A DNA stretch of 64,000 nt from NCBI RefSeq assembly GCF_900188445.1, contig NZ_FZOR01000010.1:1-64000 (forward strand), written 5' to 3'. The first letter of the stretch is position 1, and every line of letters begins with the position of its first letter. The stretch comes from Actinomadura meyerae. Its GTDB lineage: Bacteria > Actinomycetota > Actinomycetes > Streptosporangiales > Streptosporangiaceae. Below, piece by piece: positions 51,153 through 59,595 of this stretch. The translations under genes and the position numbers were made by a program. The notes under the pieces were generated by a model. The model worked only from the letters and a program-made list of their open reading frames with translations, did not search any database and was not told the DNA's origin.

Positions 51153-54080
51153 TCAGCTCGCCGGCGGGCTGGCGCTCGGCGACGGCGACCCCGAGGGCGA
51201 CCCGGACGGCGACGGGGTCGGGCTCGGCGACGCCTTCGGCGGGGCCTTCCCCGCCGCCGCCAGCGCGGCCTGCGCACTCTTGATCCGCTTCCAGGCGTCG
51301 CCCATGCCCGGATAGTCGCCCTTCTTCTGGGCGTTCTCGTAGTCGGTCACGGCCTTGTTCAGGTCGGCGATCGCCTTCTGCGCCGCCGCGCTGAGCTGCT
51401 GCCCGCCCGGCGATCCCGGCGACTCCGGCGGCGCCCCCGGCTGCGCGGACTCGCCCTCGGCGCCCAGGACCTGCTTCAGCGCGTCCTGCAGCGTGTCCGC
51501 CGCGGCGATGTTCTCCCCGTACCGGACCAGGATCTTGCCCATGATCGGGTACGGCTGCTGCTCCGCGCCGCCCGCGGCCTTGGTGTACATCGGCTCGACG
51601 TACAGCAGGTCACCGCCGAACGGGATCGTCAGCAGGTTGCCGGCCACGGTCTTCGTGCCGCCCTGCCGCAGCGCGAACAGGTCGCCCTTGACCTTCGAGT
51701 CGGTCTCGAACGAGTTCTGCACCTGGCCGGGGCCCTGCGGCTGCGCGTTCCGCGGCATCTGCAGGATCTGGATCTGCCCGTAGTCGCGCCCCGGCGTCGA
51801 CCCCACCGCCATGAACGCCGCCAGCTGCGGGTTGTTGCGCGGGTTGAAGACCGTCGTCAGCGCGAACGACTCGGTGTCCTGGCCCGGCATCCGCAGGCTC
51901 TGGTAGTACGGCGGCTGGCGCTTGCCCCGCACCGTCGGGTCCTGCGGGACCTCCCAGAAGCCCTCGCCGTTGTAGAACGCCGACGGGTCCGTCACGTGGT
52001 ACTTGGTGAGGACCTTCCGCTGCACCTTGAACAGGTCCTGCGGGTAGCGGAAGTGGGCCTCCAGGTCCGGCGGGATCGACGAGCGCGGCTGGACGGTGTT
52101 GTCGAACACCTTCATCCACGTCTTCGTCACGGGGTCGTTCTCGTCCCACTGGTAGAGGTGCACGGTGCCGTCGTAGGCGTCCACCGTGGCCTTCACCGAG
52201 TTGCGCATGTAGTTGACGTGGTCGTTCGCCTGCCGCGCCACCGCCGACCGGGTGTCGGTGATGGTGTCGCGGGTCGCCTCCCCGAGGCTCATCTCCTCCG
52301 AGTACGGGTAGCTGCTGGACGTCGTGTAGCCGTCCACGATCCACAGGATGCGGCCGTTCACCACCGCCGGGTACGGATCGCCGTCCAGCGTGAGCCACGG
52401 CGCCGCCTTCTGCACCATCTGGCGCGGCGTCCGGTCGTAGAGGATCTTGGCGTCCTTGTTGATCGCGCCCGACAGCAGCAGGTTCTTGTCCTGGAACTTC
52501 GCCGAGTACAGCAGCTTGTGCAGGAACGAGTCGATGCGGACCCCGCCCTGCCCGGAGTAGGTGCTGCTCTGCTGCCCGGACGGGCTGTTGTCGGGGTAGT
52601 TCAGCTCCTGCTGGCCCTTGCCGCCGACCACCGAGTACTCCGGCGAGCGCTCGCCGAAGTAGATCTCCGGCTTGGTCACCTGGATCCGCTGGCTCGGCGA
52701 CGCCGGCATGTCGCGGGTGATGAACGCCGGCTCGCGGGAGTCGAACCGGTCGCCGTAGGCCGACACGAAGCCGTACCCGTGCGTGTAGACCATGTGGTCC
52801 TTCACCCAGCTGCGCTGCCCGGCCGGCGCCCCCGACAGCTCGCGGAGCGCGACGATCGTGTCGACGAGCTTGCCGTCCACCTGGTAGCGGTCCACGTCCA
52901 GGGTGTCGGGGAACTGGTAGAACGGGCGGATCCGCTGGAGCTGCTGGAACGTCTCGCCGACCACGTTCGGGTCGAGGACGCGCACGCCGCCGATCTTCTC
53001 GGCGTCCTCCTGGAGCTTCTTCTTGTCCGTGACGGGCTGCGTGCCGTACGGGACGACCTTCGCGCCGTCCACGCCGTAGGCGGCGCGGGTGAACTTGATG
53101 TTGCGCTCGATGTACTGGCGCTCCTTGGCCAGCTCGTCCGGCTTCACCTGGAACTGCTGGATCAGCAGCGGGTACACCCCGCCCAGCAGGATCGCCGACA
53201 GCACCAGCAGCGTGAACCCGACGCCCGGCAGCATCATGCCGCGCCGCAGCAGGTTGCTGAAGAACATCGCCGCGCACAGCAGCGCGATCACGGCGAGGAT
53301 CGTCTTCGCCGGCAGCAGCGCGTTGACATCGGTGTAGGACGCGCCCGTCGTCACCCCGCGCTCGGAATGCACCAGGCCGTACCGGTCGAACCAGTACGCC
53401 ACCGCCTTCAGCAGGATGAAGAGCCCGAACAGCACCGACAGGTGCGCGCGCGCCGGCGGGCTCGCCTTGTCGCCCGGCCCCTGCAGCCGCAGCCCCCCGT
53501 ACAGGTAGTGCACCATCACCGCGGCCAGGATCGACAGGATCACCGTCGCGAAGATCACACCCAGCACGAGCCGCAGGAACGGGTACGTGAAGACGTAGAA
53601 CGACACGTCCTTGTGGAACTGCGGGTCCTCGATGCCGAACGGCGTCCGGTTGAGGAACGCCAGCCACACCGGCCACTGGCCGGCCACCGACGACCCCGTC
53701 AGCACCCCCAGCAGCCCCAGCAGCGACACCGCGATCAGCCGGCGCCGCGGATCGATCACCGAGCGGTACCGCTCCAGGCCCTGCTGCTCCACCGACAGCG
53801 GCCGGTACGCCGGACGCAGCCGGTAGGCGACCAGCACGTTGGCGCCCACCACCAGCGCCACCAGCAGCCCCGCGCCGAAGAACAGCACGATCTTCGCCTG
53901 CAGCTGCGTCGTGTACACCGTCGAGAAACCGATCGACCGGTACCACAGGAGGTCGGTGTACATCGCCGTGAAGACCATGAACGCGACCAGCAGCGCGGCC
54001 AGCGCCACCAGAGCGGGCAGGACGGTCCGCGTCCGCCCGGTACCGAGCCGGCGCCCGAAAGCGGGAGTCCGGAAGGTCAA
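51153..54080 (-). CDS. UPF0182 family membrane protein
   Basis: A 975-residue integral membrane protein, homologue of Rv3193c. About seven membrane helices lie in residues 20-310, then a large extracytoplasmic domain (about 315-860) with many aromatic residues, and a Pro/Ser/Gly-rich tail. Function unknown; conserved across actinobacteria. GTG/ATG-region start at 54080 as the family begins. The stop-containing TCAGCTCGCC (minus-strand GGCGAGCTGA) recurs 22 bp downstream. Divergent from the PPA1309-like gene. Confidence 0.9.
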   Translation of the reverse strand: MTFRTPAFGRRLGTGRTRTVLPALVALAALLVAFMVFTAMYTDLLWYRSIGFSTVYTTQLQAKIVLFFGAGLLVALVVGANVLVAYRLRPAYRPLSVEQQGLERYRSVIDPRRRLIAVSLLGLLGVLTGSSVAGQWPVWLAFLNRTPFGIEDPQFHKDVSFYVFTYPFLRLVLGVIFATVILSILAAVMVHYLYGGLRLQGPGDKASPPARAHLSVLFGLFILLKAVAYWFDRYGLVHSERGVTTGASYTDVNALLPAKTILAVIALLCAAMFFSNLLRRGMMLPGVGFTLLVLSAILLGGVYPLLIQQFQVKPDELAKERQYIERNIKFTRAAYGVDGAKVVPYGTQPVTDKKKLQEDAEKIGGVRVLDPNVVGETFQQLQRIRPFYQFPDTLDVDRYQVDGKLVDTIVALRELSGAPAGQRSWVKDHMVYTHGYGFVSAYGDRFDSREPAFITRDMPASPSQRIQVTKPEIYFGERSPEYSVVGGKGQQELNYPDNSPSGQQSSTYSGQGGVRIDSFLHKLLYSAKFQDKNLLLSGAINKDAKILYDRTPRQMVQKAAPWLTLDGDPYPAVVNGRILWIVDGYTTSSSYPYSEEMSLGEATRDTITDTRSAVARQANDHVNYMRNSVKATVDAYDGTVHLYQWDENDPVTKTWMKVFDNTVQPRSSIPPDLEAHFRYPQDLFKVQRKVLTKYHVTDPSAFYNGEGFWEVPQDPTVRGKRQPPYYQSLRMPGQDTESFALTTVFNPRNNPQLAAFMAVGSTPGRDYGQIQILQMPRNAQPQGPGQVQNSFETDSKVKGDLFALRQGGTKTVAGNLLTIPFGGDLLYVEPMYTKAAGGAEQQPYPIMGKILVRYGENIAAADTLQDALKQVLGAEGESAQPGAPPESPGSPGGQQLSAAAQKAIADLNKAVTDYENAQKKGDYPGMGDAWKRIKSAQAALAAAGKAPPKASPSPTPSPSGSPSGSPSPSASPPAS

Positions 54081-54199
54081 GTCGGCCCCTCCGATCGAGA
54101 AACTCGCTCACCGGCCGCCCGCCGGTGCTGTACATGCAACTTACCGACTGCGGCGAAGGTTCCGGCACTCACCGCCGCCGAAGGGGGAAAGATGGGCCC

Positions 54200-54730
54200 G
54201 TGAGTCTTTTGGAAACAGCCGTGCTGGATCTTGAACGTCATTCGGCGGAGCGGGGCTGGGACAGCGCCCCCAGCCTCTACGCGCTCGTCCGCAGCGCCGA
54301 ACTCCGCCGCGCCGAGCCCGGCCTCGCCGACCAGCTGCCCGCCGACGCCGACGCCCTCGTCCCCATCGAGCAGGAGGCCCTCCCCGAGGGGAGCAGCGTC
54401 GAAGAGGCCCTCGCGGGCATCGTCTGGCCCGACACCGTCGACGGCTGCGCCCTCGTCATCGAACGGGTCGTCCTCCCGTCCGACATCGAGGACGAGATCC
54501 CCGACGACGCCGCCGAGGCCGCCGAGTTCGTCGGCAACCACCCGGCGCGCGAAGAGGTCCGCATGGTCATCGGCGTCCTGCGCGACGGCGCCCGCCACGC
54601 CGCCGTCCGCATGCGCAGCCACGACAGCGAGGACGCCGTCCTGCGCGGGCCCGACCTCGTCCCCGGCCTCCCCGACGTGCTCGCCGCCACCTTCGACCCC
54701 GACGACCCCGGCGCCGCCGGGCGGGAGTAG
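54200..54730 (+). CDS. PPA1309 family protein
   Basis: A 176-residue protein of the actinobacterial PPA1309 family; role unknown. It starts MSLLETAVLDLERHSAERGWDSAPSL and has the acidic LPSDIEDEIPDDAAEAAEF segment. GTG at 54200 with GGGGGAAAG upstream; a longer frame from 54125 overlaps the divergent promoter region. It precedes moaE by 59 nt and may be part of the same unit. Confidence 0.82.
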   Translation: MSLLETAVLDLERHSAERGWDSAPSLYALVRSAELRRAEPGLADQLPADADALVPIEQEALPEGSSVEEALAGIVWPDTVDGCALVIERVVLPSDIEDEIPDDAAEAAEFVGNHPAREEVRMVIGVLRDGARHAAVRMRSHDSEDAVLRGPDLVPGLPDVLAATFDPDDPGAAGRE

Positions 54731-54789
54731 CGCGCCCCCCGCGCGTCCCCACCCCGGAGAGGGCGGCCACCGGGAGGTAGCCTGCGAAC

Positions 54790-55233
54790 GTGACCCACAG
54801 CGTTGAAGCCGGCGACGTCATCCGGCTGGCCGGCGTCCGCGAGACGCCCCTGTCCGTCGACGAGGTCTACCGCGCCGTCGGCGCCCCCGGCGCCGGCGGC
54901 ATCGCCCTGTTCGCCGGGACGGTCCGCGACCACGACCACGCCCGCGCCGTCAGCGGCCTGTCCTACAGCGCCCACCCCACCGTCGAACGGGAACTGCGGG
55001 CCGTCATGGAGAAGGTCGCCGCCGACCACCCCGTCCACGGCCTCGCCGCCGTCCACCGCGTCGGCGACCTGCGCATCGGCGACATAGCGGTCATCGTCGC
55101 CGCTTCCAGCGCCCACCGCGCCGAAGCGTTCGACGCCTGCCGCCGCCTCATCGACGACCTCAAGGCCGGCGTCCCCATCTGGAAGCACCAGACCTTCACC
55201 GACGGCGGCGACGAATGGGTCGGAGCCTGCTGA
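54790..55233 (+). CDS. moaE: Molybdopterin synthase catalytic subunit MoaE
   Basis: A 147-residue MoaE, the large subunit of molybdopterin synthase that converts precursor Z using sulfur on MoaD. Motifs: IALFAGTVRDHDHARAV near residue 38, HRVGDLRIGDIAVIVAASSAHR, and the C-terminal PIWKHQTFTDG with the catalytic lysine. GTG at 54790. MoeZ in this window would recharge the MoaD partner; no moaD is visible here. Confidence 0.93.
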   Translation: MTHSVEAGDVIRLAGVRETPLSVDEVYRAVGAPGAGGIALFAGTVRDHDHARAVSGLSYSAHPTVERELRAVMEKVAADHPVHGLAAVHRVGDLRIGDIAVIVAASSAHRAEAFDACRRLIDDLKAGVPIWKHQTFTDGGDEWVGAC

Positions 55234-55260
55234 GCCCGCCGACCGCATAGAGTTTCCGGC

Positions 55261-56307
55261 ATGTCTCGCCGTGCCGCCACGCTCTCCGTCGCGAGCGTGC
55301 TCGTCCTCCTGCTCGCCGTCATCGGCTCCTTCATGCGCGTCCCCTACGTCGCGCTCATGCCGGGACCCACGAGCAACACCCTCGGCACGAACGACAAGGG
55401 CCAGCCCCTCATCCGCATCGAAGGCCGCAAGACCTACCCCGCCCAGGGAAACCTCAACTTCACCACCGTCACCTACCGCGGCGGGCCCGGCGGACGCATC
55501 GACCTCTTCACCGCCCTGCGCGGCTGGCTCGACGGCGACACCGCCATCGTCCCCGAAGAGACGATCTTCCCCAAGAACGAGTCGCCCAAAGAGGTCGACC
55601 AGGAGAACACCCGGGCGATGCAGGACTCCCAGCAGAACGCCGAGGCCGCCGCCCTCCGCGAACTGCGCATCCCCCTCACCACCCGCGTCGTCGTCGACGG
55701 CGTCCAGAAAGGCCGCCCCGCCGACGGCGTCCTGCGGCCCGGCGACGAGATCACCCGGCTCGACGGCGCCCAGGTCACCAGCGTCTCCCAGGTCACCGGC
55801 GCCATGGCCAAGCACAAGATCGGCGACACCGTCGCGCTCTCCTACCGGCGCGGCGGCACCGAGCAGAAGGCCACCGTCAAGACCGTCGCCGACCCCTCCG
55901 GCGAGCGCGCCGTCGTCGGCATCGTCCTCTCCGACCAGTACAAGTTCCCCTTCAAGATCGACATCAGCATCGGCGACATCGGCGGCCCCTCCGCCGGCCT
56001 CATGTTCTCCCTCGCCATCTACGACAAACTCACCCCCGGCCCCCTCACCCAGGGCAAGTTCATCGCCGGCACCGGCACCATCACCCCCGAGGGCCGGGTC
56101 GGCCCCATCGGCGGCATCCAGCAGAAGATGATCGCCGCCCGCAAGGCCGGCGCCACCGTCTTCCTCACCCCCAAGGACAACTGCGACGACGCCGTCGCCG
56201 CCCGCCCCGACGGCCTCCGCCTCATCCGCGCCGACGACCTCCACGGCACCATCCAGGCCATCAACGCCCTCAACACCGGCAACGGCGACATCCCCGCCTG
56301 CAAATGA
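55261..56307 (+). CDS. PDZ/Lon (S16)-like secreted protease, YlbL family
   Basis: A 348-residue membrane-anchored protease, homologue of Rv3194c. N-terminal helix (about 8-30) as signal-anchor, a PDZ domain near 130-200 (GVLRPGDEITRLDGAQV), then a Lon-type domain with catalytic Ser in GDIGGPSAGLMF and Lys in GPIGGIQQKMIAARKAG. It faces outward and may process membrane or secreted proteins. ATG at 55261, 27 nt after moaE. Confidence 0.9.
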   Translation: MSRRAATLSVASVLVLLLAVIGSFMRVPYVALMPGPTSNTLGTNDKGQPLIRIEGRKTYPAQGNLNFTTVTYRGGPGGRIDLFTALRGWLDGDTAIVPEETIFPKNESPKEVDQENTRAMQDSQQNAEAAALRELRIPLTTRVVVDGVQKGRPADGVLRPGDEITRLDGAQVTSVSQVTGAMAKHKIGDTVALSYRRGGTEQKATVKTVADPSGERAVVGIVLSDQYKFPFKIDISIGDIGGPSAGLMFSLAIYDKLTPGPLTQGKFIAGTGTITPEGRVGPIGGIQQKMIAARKAGATVFLTPKDNCDDAVAARPDGLRLIRADDLHGTIQAINALNTGNGDIPACK

Positions 56308-56334
56308 CCGCCACCGACCCAACCACTCCCGCAC

Positions 56335-56357
56335 ATGCCATAGACTTGAGACATCAC
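56335..56357 (+). promoter_or_regulatory. Promoter of tRNA-fMet copy 1
   Basis: TAGACT -10-like box just upstream of the tRNA at about 56341-56346, 12 bp before the mature 5' end. No clear -35. Confidence 0.35.
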
Positions 56358-56431
56358 CGCGGGGTGGAGCAGTTCGGTAGCTCGCTGGGCTCATAACCCA
56401 GAGGTCGCAGGTTCAAATCCTGCCCCCGCTA
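56358..56431 (+). tRNA. tRNA-fMet (initiator), anticodon CAU, copy 1
   Basis: A 74-nt initiator tRNA starting CGCGGGGTGGAGCAG. The anticodon stem has three G-C pairs around CTCATAA (GGGCTCATAACCC), and position 1 C faces T72, an unpaired end as in initiators. The T-arm is GGTTCAAATCC. The 3' CCA is not encoded. An identical gene starts at 63447. A strong terminator follows. Confidence 0.97.
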
Positions 56432-56439
56432 CTGGTCCT

Positions 56440-56492
56440 AGGGTCCTCCTGGTCGCCGCTTTGCGGCTTTCCCAGGGGACCCTTCGCCTTTT
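56440..56492 (+). terminator. Terminator after tRNA-fMet copy 1
   Basis: Stem AGGGTCC (56440-56446) with GGACCCT (56477-56483), inner GCCGC/GCGGC stem, then CGCCTTTT. Probably the transcription end of the tRNA gene. The same arrangement follows copy 2. Confidence 0.8.
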
Positions 56493-56575
56493 CCGGGGGG
56501 GCGACCCCCCGGAGCCCCCCGTTCCTCCACCATCCCCCGCCCGCCCGCCCCTGGGGCTTTGCCCCTAGACCCCCT
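56493..56575. repeat. GC-palindrome cluster (hairpins) shared with 63583-63687
   Basis: CCGGGGGG-CGA-CCCCCCGG hairpin, then GGGGCTTTGCCCCTAGACCCCC (56553-56574). The latter appears as two adjacent copies in the second region (63642 and 63666). The CTAG in the repeat provides the stop codon of the convergent regulator gene (56565-56567). Confidence 0.7.
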
Positions 56576-57527
56576 TTTGGGGGTTCGGGGGTTGGAAATG
56601 TCTTCTGTAGGCGCTTGGGGTTGTTGCTCTCGCTCTTCGGAAGCGTCTTCTCAGGTTCGTGGCCGAGGAGAGGCCGGTGCGTTGGGCCACCGTCTCCACG
56701 GGGAGGTCCGTCGTCTCCAGTAGGTGCTGGGCTGCGGCTATGCGCTGGGACAGCAGCCACTGGCCTGGGGACGTGCCCAACTGGTCGGTGAAGCGGCGGG
56801 CCAGGGTGCGGGGGGAGACGCCTGCTTGCGCTGCCAGAGCTTCCACTGTTAGGGGTTCGCTCAGATTTCTCGTTGCCCACTCCAGTAGCGGGCCTAGGGA
56901 ACCGTCCACCTGGCGGGGGTGTGGTGGGGCCGCGTACTGGAGTTGGCCGCCCTCGCGGTGCGGGGGCATGACCATGCTCCTTGCCACGTGCGCGGCGTAG
57001 GCCGCGCCCTGGTCGGTGCGTAGCAGGTGCAGGCAGAGGTCTATCCCCGCGCCCGCGCCTGCGCTGGTCGCCACGTCGCCGTTGTTCACGTACAGGACGT
57101 TCGCGTCTACCTGGATCTTCGGGAACCATGCGGCCAGGTCGTCTGTGCGCGCCCAGTGTGTCGTTGCTCGGCGGCCGTCCAGGAGGCCCGTGTGCGCCAG
57201 GGCGAAGGCGCCGGTGCAGATGCTGGCCATGCGGGCTCCGCGTTTGTGTGCTCCGCGGAGTGCTTCGGCCAGGGCGGGGGACGGCTTCTCTCTTACTGGG
57301 AGCCAGCCTGGGATTATCACTGTGTCGGCCTCGTCCAGCTTCTCGAGGCCGTTGGGCACCACGAGGTCGTAGCCGGCGCTTGTGGTCATGCGTCCGGGGT
57401 GTTCCGCGCACACGTCGAACGTGTAGCGGGGGGCCAGGTCGGGGCGTCTTGTTCCGAAGACGTCTGCGGCGCAGCCCAGTTCGAACGTCGACTGGTTCGG
57501 GCGGACCAGCGCCACTACGCGGTGCAT
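56565..57527 (-). CDS. GlxA-type AraC regulator with DJ-1/PfpI domain
   Basis: A 320-residue regulator. An N-terminal DJ-1/PfpI class-1 glutamine-amidotransferase-like domain (about 1-170; ASICTGAFALAHTGLLDGR) is followed by an AraC-type HTH domain (about 215-310; ALAAQAGVSPRTLARRF and VETVAQRTGLSSATNLRRR). Such proteins sense a small molecule and activate catabolic genes. ATG at 57527, divergent from the cupin gene. Its stop codon lies inside the tRNA-flanking repeat. Confidence 0.9.
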   Translation of the reverse strand: MHRVVALVRPNQSTFELGCAADVFGTRRPDLAPRYTFDVCAEHPGRMTTSAGYDLVVPNGLEKLDEADTVIIPGWLPVREKPSPALAEALRGAHKRGARMASICTGAFALAHTGLLDGRRATTHWARTDDLAAWFPKIQVDANVLYVNNGDVATSAGAGAGIDLCLHLLRTDQGAAYAAHVARSMVMPPHREGGQLQYAAPPHPRQVDGSLGPLLEWATRNLSEPLTVEALAAQAGVSPRTLARRFTDQLGTSPGQWLLSQRIAAAQHLLETTDLPVETVAQRTGLSSATNLRRRFRRARATTPSAYRRHFQPPNPQKGV

Positions 57528-57543
57528 GGCAGGAAAGTACCGT

Positions 57544-57553
57544 AAGACGTCTT
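57544..57553. promoter_or_regulatory. AAGACGTCTT palindrome between the regulator and cupin genes
   Basis: A perfect 10-bp palindrome in the 71-bp divergent gap. Could be an operator for the GlxA-type regulator; it may be chance. Confidence 0.25.
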
Positions 57554-57598
57554 TTCTGACACTCGGTCCGAGGCGTGGTTCGCGGCCAGGGTGGTCTT

Positions 57599-57913
57599 AT
57601 GACTCCTGGATATGTGTGGGCGTCGGTGCAGGACGCCCCTGTGCGTGAGCTCTTCCCTGGTATTCGGCTGCGGCCCCTGTGGGCCGGTGACACGGCGAAG
57701 GCGTTCGTGCTGGAGATGGACCCCGGCAGCCGGTGGGAGGGCGTCGACGTGCACTCGCCCGGGCCCGAGGAGGTCTTCGTCGTGTCCGGCGTCTTCAACG
57801 ACGGCGAGCGCGACTATCCCGCCGGCTCCTTCATCCACGCGCCCGCGGGATCCAGCCACGTGCCCCAGTCGGCGGAGGGCTGCACGCTCTTCCTGTTCTA
57901 TCCGGAGGGGTAG
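57599..57913 (+). CDS. Cupin domain protein
   Basis: A 104-residue single-domain cupin. Metal-site residues in VDVHSPGPEEVFVVSG and the second motif DYPAGSFIHAPAGSSH. Probably an enzyme or small-molecule-binding protein, perhaps an anti-sigma-like ChrR cupin; the substrate is unknown. ATG at 57599 with AGGGTGG upstream. Divergent from the GlxA-type regulator, which may control it. Confidence 0.8.
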   Translation: MTPGYVWASVQDAPVRELFPGIRLRPLWAGDTAKAFVLEMDPGSRWEGVDVHSPGPEEVFVVSGVFNDGERDYPAGSFIHAPAGSSHVPQSAEGCTLFLFYPEG

Positions 57914-57935
57914 GCCCCTTTCGGGCGTCTCTATA

Positions 57936-57949
57936 CCCCCTTTCGGGGG
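57936..57949 (+). terminator. Small hairpin after the cupin gene
   Basis: CCCCC-TTTC-GGGGG, 23 bp after the stop. A 5-bp stem and no T-run, so weak. Confidence 0.3.
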
Positions 57950-58014
57950 TGGTGGCCGGGTTCTCGGGTGTGGTTTCATGCGGCTCACCTGGGACTTTGG
58001 GGGAGGGACGGCCT

Positions 58015-59589
58015 ATGTCCGACTCGGTGGCTCGTGCACGGCAGCACTCGGTGGGTGATCTGCTGCACCGGACCGCGCGGCGGTATCCGGAGAAGCTCGC
58101 CGTGGTCAGCGGGGAGCTCCGGGTCACGTACGCGGAGTTCGACGTCGCGGTCAACCGGGCGGCCCACGCGCTGGCGGCGCGGGGGCTCGCCAAGGGGGAC
58201 CGGATCGCGCTGCTCAGCCACAACTGCTGGCAGTACGCGGTGATCGCCTTCGCGACGGCGAAGCTCGGCGTGGTGCTCGTGCCCGTCAACTTCATGCTCA
58301 ACGCCGACGAGGTCGCCTACATCGTCGGGCATTCGGGGGCGTCCGGGATCATCGCCGAGGACGCGCTCGCCCCGACGGCGGAGAAGGCGCTCGCGGCCGC
58401 CGGGGTCGAGGGCGGCGTGCGGGGGTGGATCGGGCTCTCCGGGGCCCCGGCGGGTGAGGGCTGGGAGGACGTCGACGCCTGGTGGACGGCCGGGCCCGAG
58501 ACGGCGCCGGACGTCCTCGTCGGGGACGACGACCCGCTGCGGCTCATGTACACGTCCGGGACCGAGTCGCGGCCCAAGGGCGTGATGCTGTCCAGCCGCT
58601 CGCTGATCTCCCAGTACGTCAGCTGCGTCGTCGACGGCGAGATGAGCCCGGACGACGTCGAGGTGCACACGCTGCCGATGTACCACTGCGCGCAGCTCGA
58701 CTGCTTCTTCTCGGTCGACGTCTACCTCGGCGCGACCAGCATCATCCTGCCGTCGCCGGAACCCGGGGCGCTGCTGGAGACGATCGAGCGGGAGAAGGTC
58801 ACCAAGCTGTTCTGCCCGCCCACCGTGTGGATCTCGCTGCTGCGGCACCCCGACTTCGACCGGCGCGACCTGTCCAGCCTGCGGAAGGGCTACTACGGGG
58901 CCTCGCCCATGCCGGTCGAGGTGCTGCGGGAGCTGCTGCGGCGGCTGCCGGACGTGCGGCTGTGGAACTTCTACGGGCAGACCGAGATGGCGCCGCTGGC
59001 GACCATCCTGCGGCCCGAGGAGCAGCTCGGCCGGGCCGGGAGCGCGGGGCGGGCCGCGATCAACGTCGAGACCATGGTCGTCGACGACGACGGGAACCCC
59101 GTGCCGGCGGGGGAGATCGGCGAGATCGTCCACCGGAGCCCGCATGCGGCCCTCGGGTACTACCGGGACGAGGAGAAGACCGCCGACGCGTTCCGCGGCG
59201 GATGGTTCCACTCGGGCGACCTCGGGGTGATGACCGCCGACGGCTACCTGTCCGTCGTCGACCGCAAGAAGGACATGATCAAGACGGGCGGGGAGAACGT
59301 CGCCAGCCGCGAGGTCGAGGAGGCCATCTACGAGCTGGACGGCGTCGCGGAGGTCGCCGTCTTCGGCATCAGCCATCCGCACTGGATCGAGGCCGTGACC
59401 GCCGTGGTCGTCCCAAAGGCGGGGTCGGGGCTCTCCGCCGAGGACGTCAGCGCTCATGCCCGGGAGCGGCTCGCGCCCTACAAGCGGCCCAAGTACGTCG
59501 TGTTCGCCGACGCGCTGCCCAAGAACCCCAGCGGCAAGATCCTCAAGCGGGAACTGCGGCAACGGCACGCCGACCTCGCCGAGGGGTGA
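58015..59589 (+). CDS. AMP-dependent acyl-CoA synthetase
   Basis: A 524-residue ANL-family ligase. ATP motif LMYTSGTESRPKGVML, YGQTEMAPL, HSGDLGVMTADG, KTGGENVASREVEE and the C-terminal NPSGKILKREL with the adenylation lysine. The ESRPKG variant is seen in the fatty-acyl-CoA and benzoate-type ligase groups; the substrate cannot be fixed. ATG at 58015 behind GGGAGGGAC. It may be in one unit with the cupin gene. Convergent with the PucR gene (7 bp between). Confidence 0.9.
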   Translation: MSDSVARARQHSVGDLLHRTARRYPEKLAVVSGELRVTYAEFDVAVNRAAHALAARGLAKGDRIALLSHNCWQYAVIAFATAKLGVVLVPVNFMLNADEVAYIVGHSGASGIIAEDALAPTAEKALAAAGVEGGVRGWIGLSGAPAGEGWEDVDAWWTAGPETAPDVLVGDDDPLRLMYTSGTESRPKGVMLSSRSLISQYVSCVVDGEMSPDDVEVHTLPMYHCAQLDCFFSVDVYLGATSIILPSPEPGALLETIEREKVTKLFCPPTVWISLLRHPDFDRRDLSSLRKGYYGASPMPVEVLRELLRRLPDVRLWNFYGQTEMAPLATILRPEEQLGRAGSAGRAAINVETMVVDDDGNPVPAGEIGEIVHRSPHAALGYYRDEEKTADAFRGGWFHSGDLGVMTADGYLSVVDRKKDMIKTGGENVASREVEEAIYELDGVAEVAVFGISHPHWIEAVTAVVVPKAGSGLSAEDVSAHARERLAPYKRPKYVVFADALPKNPSGKILKRELRQRHADLAEG

Positions 59590-59595
59590 TCTCTC

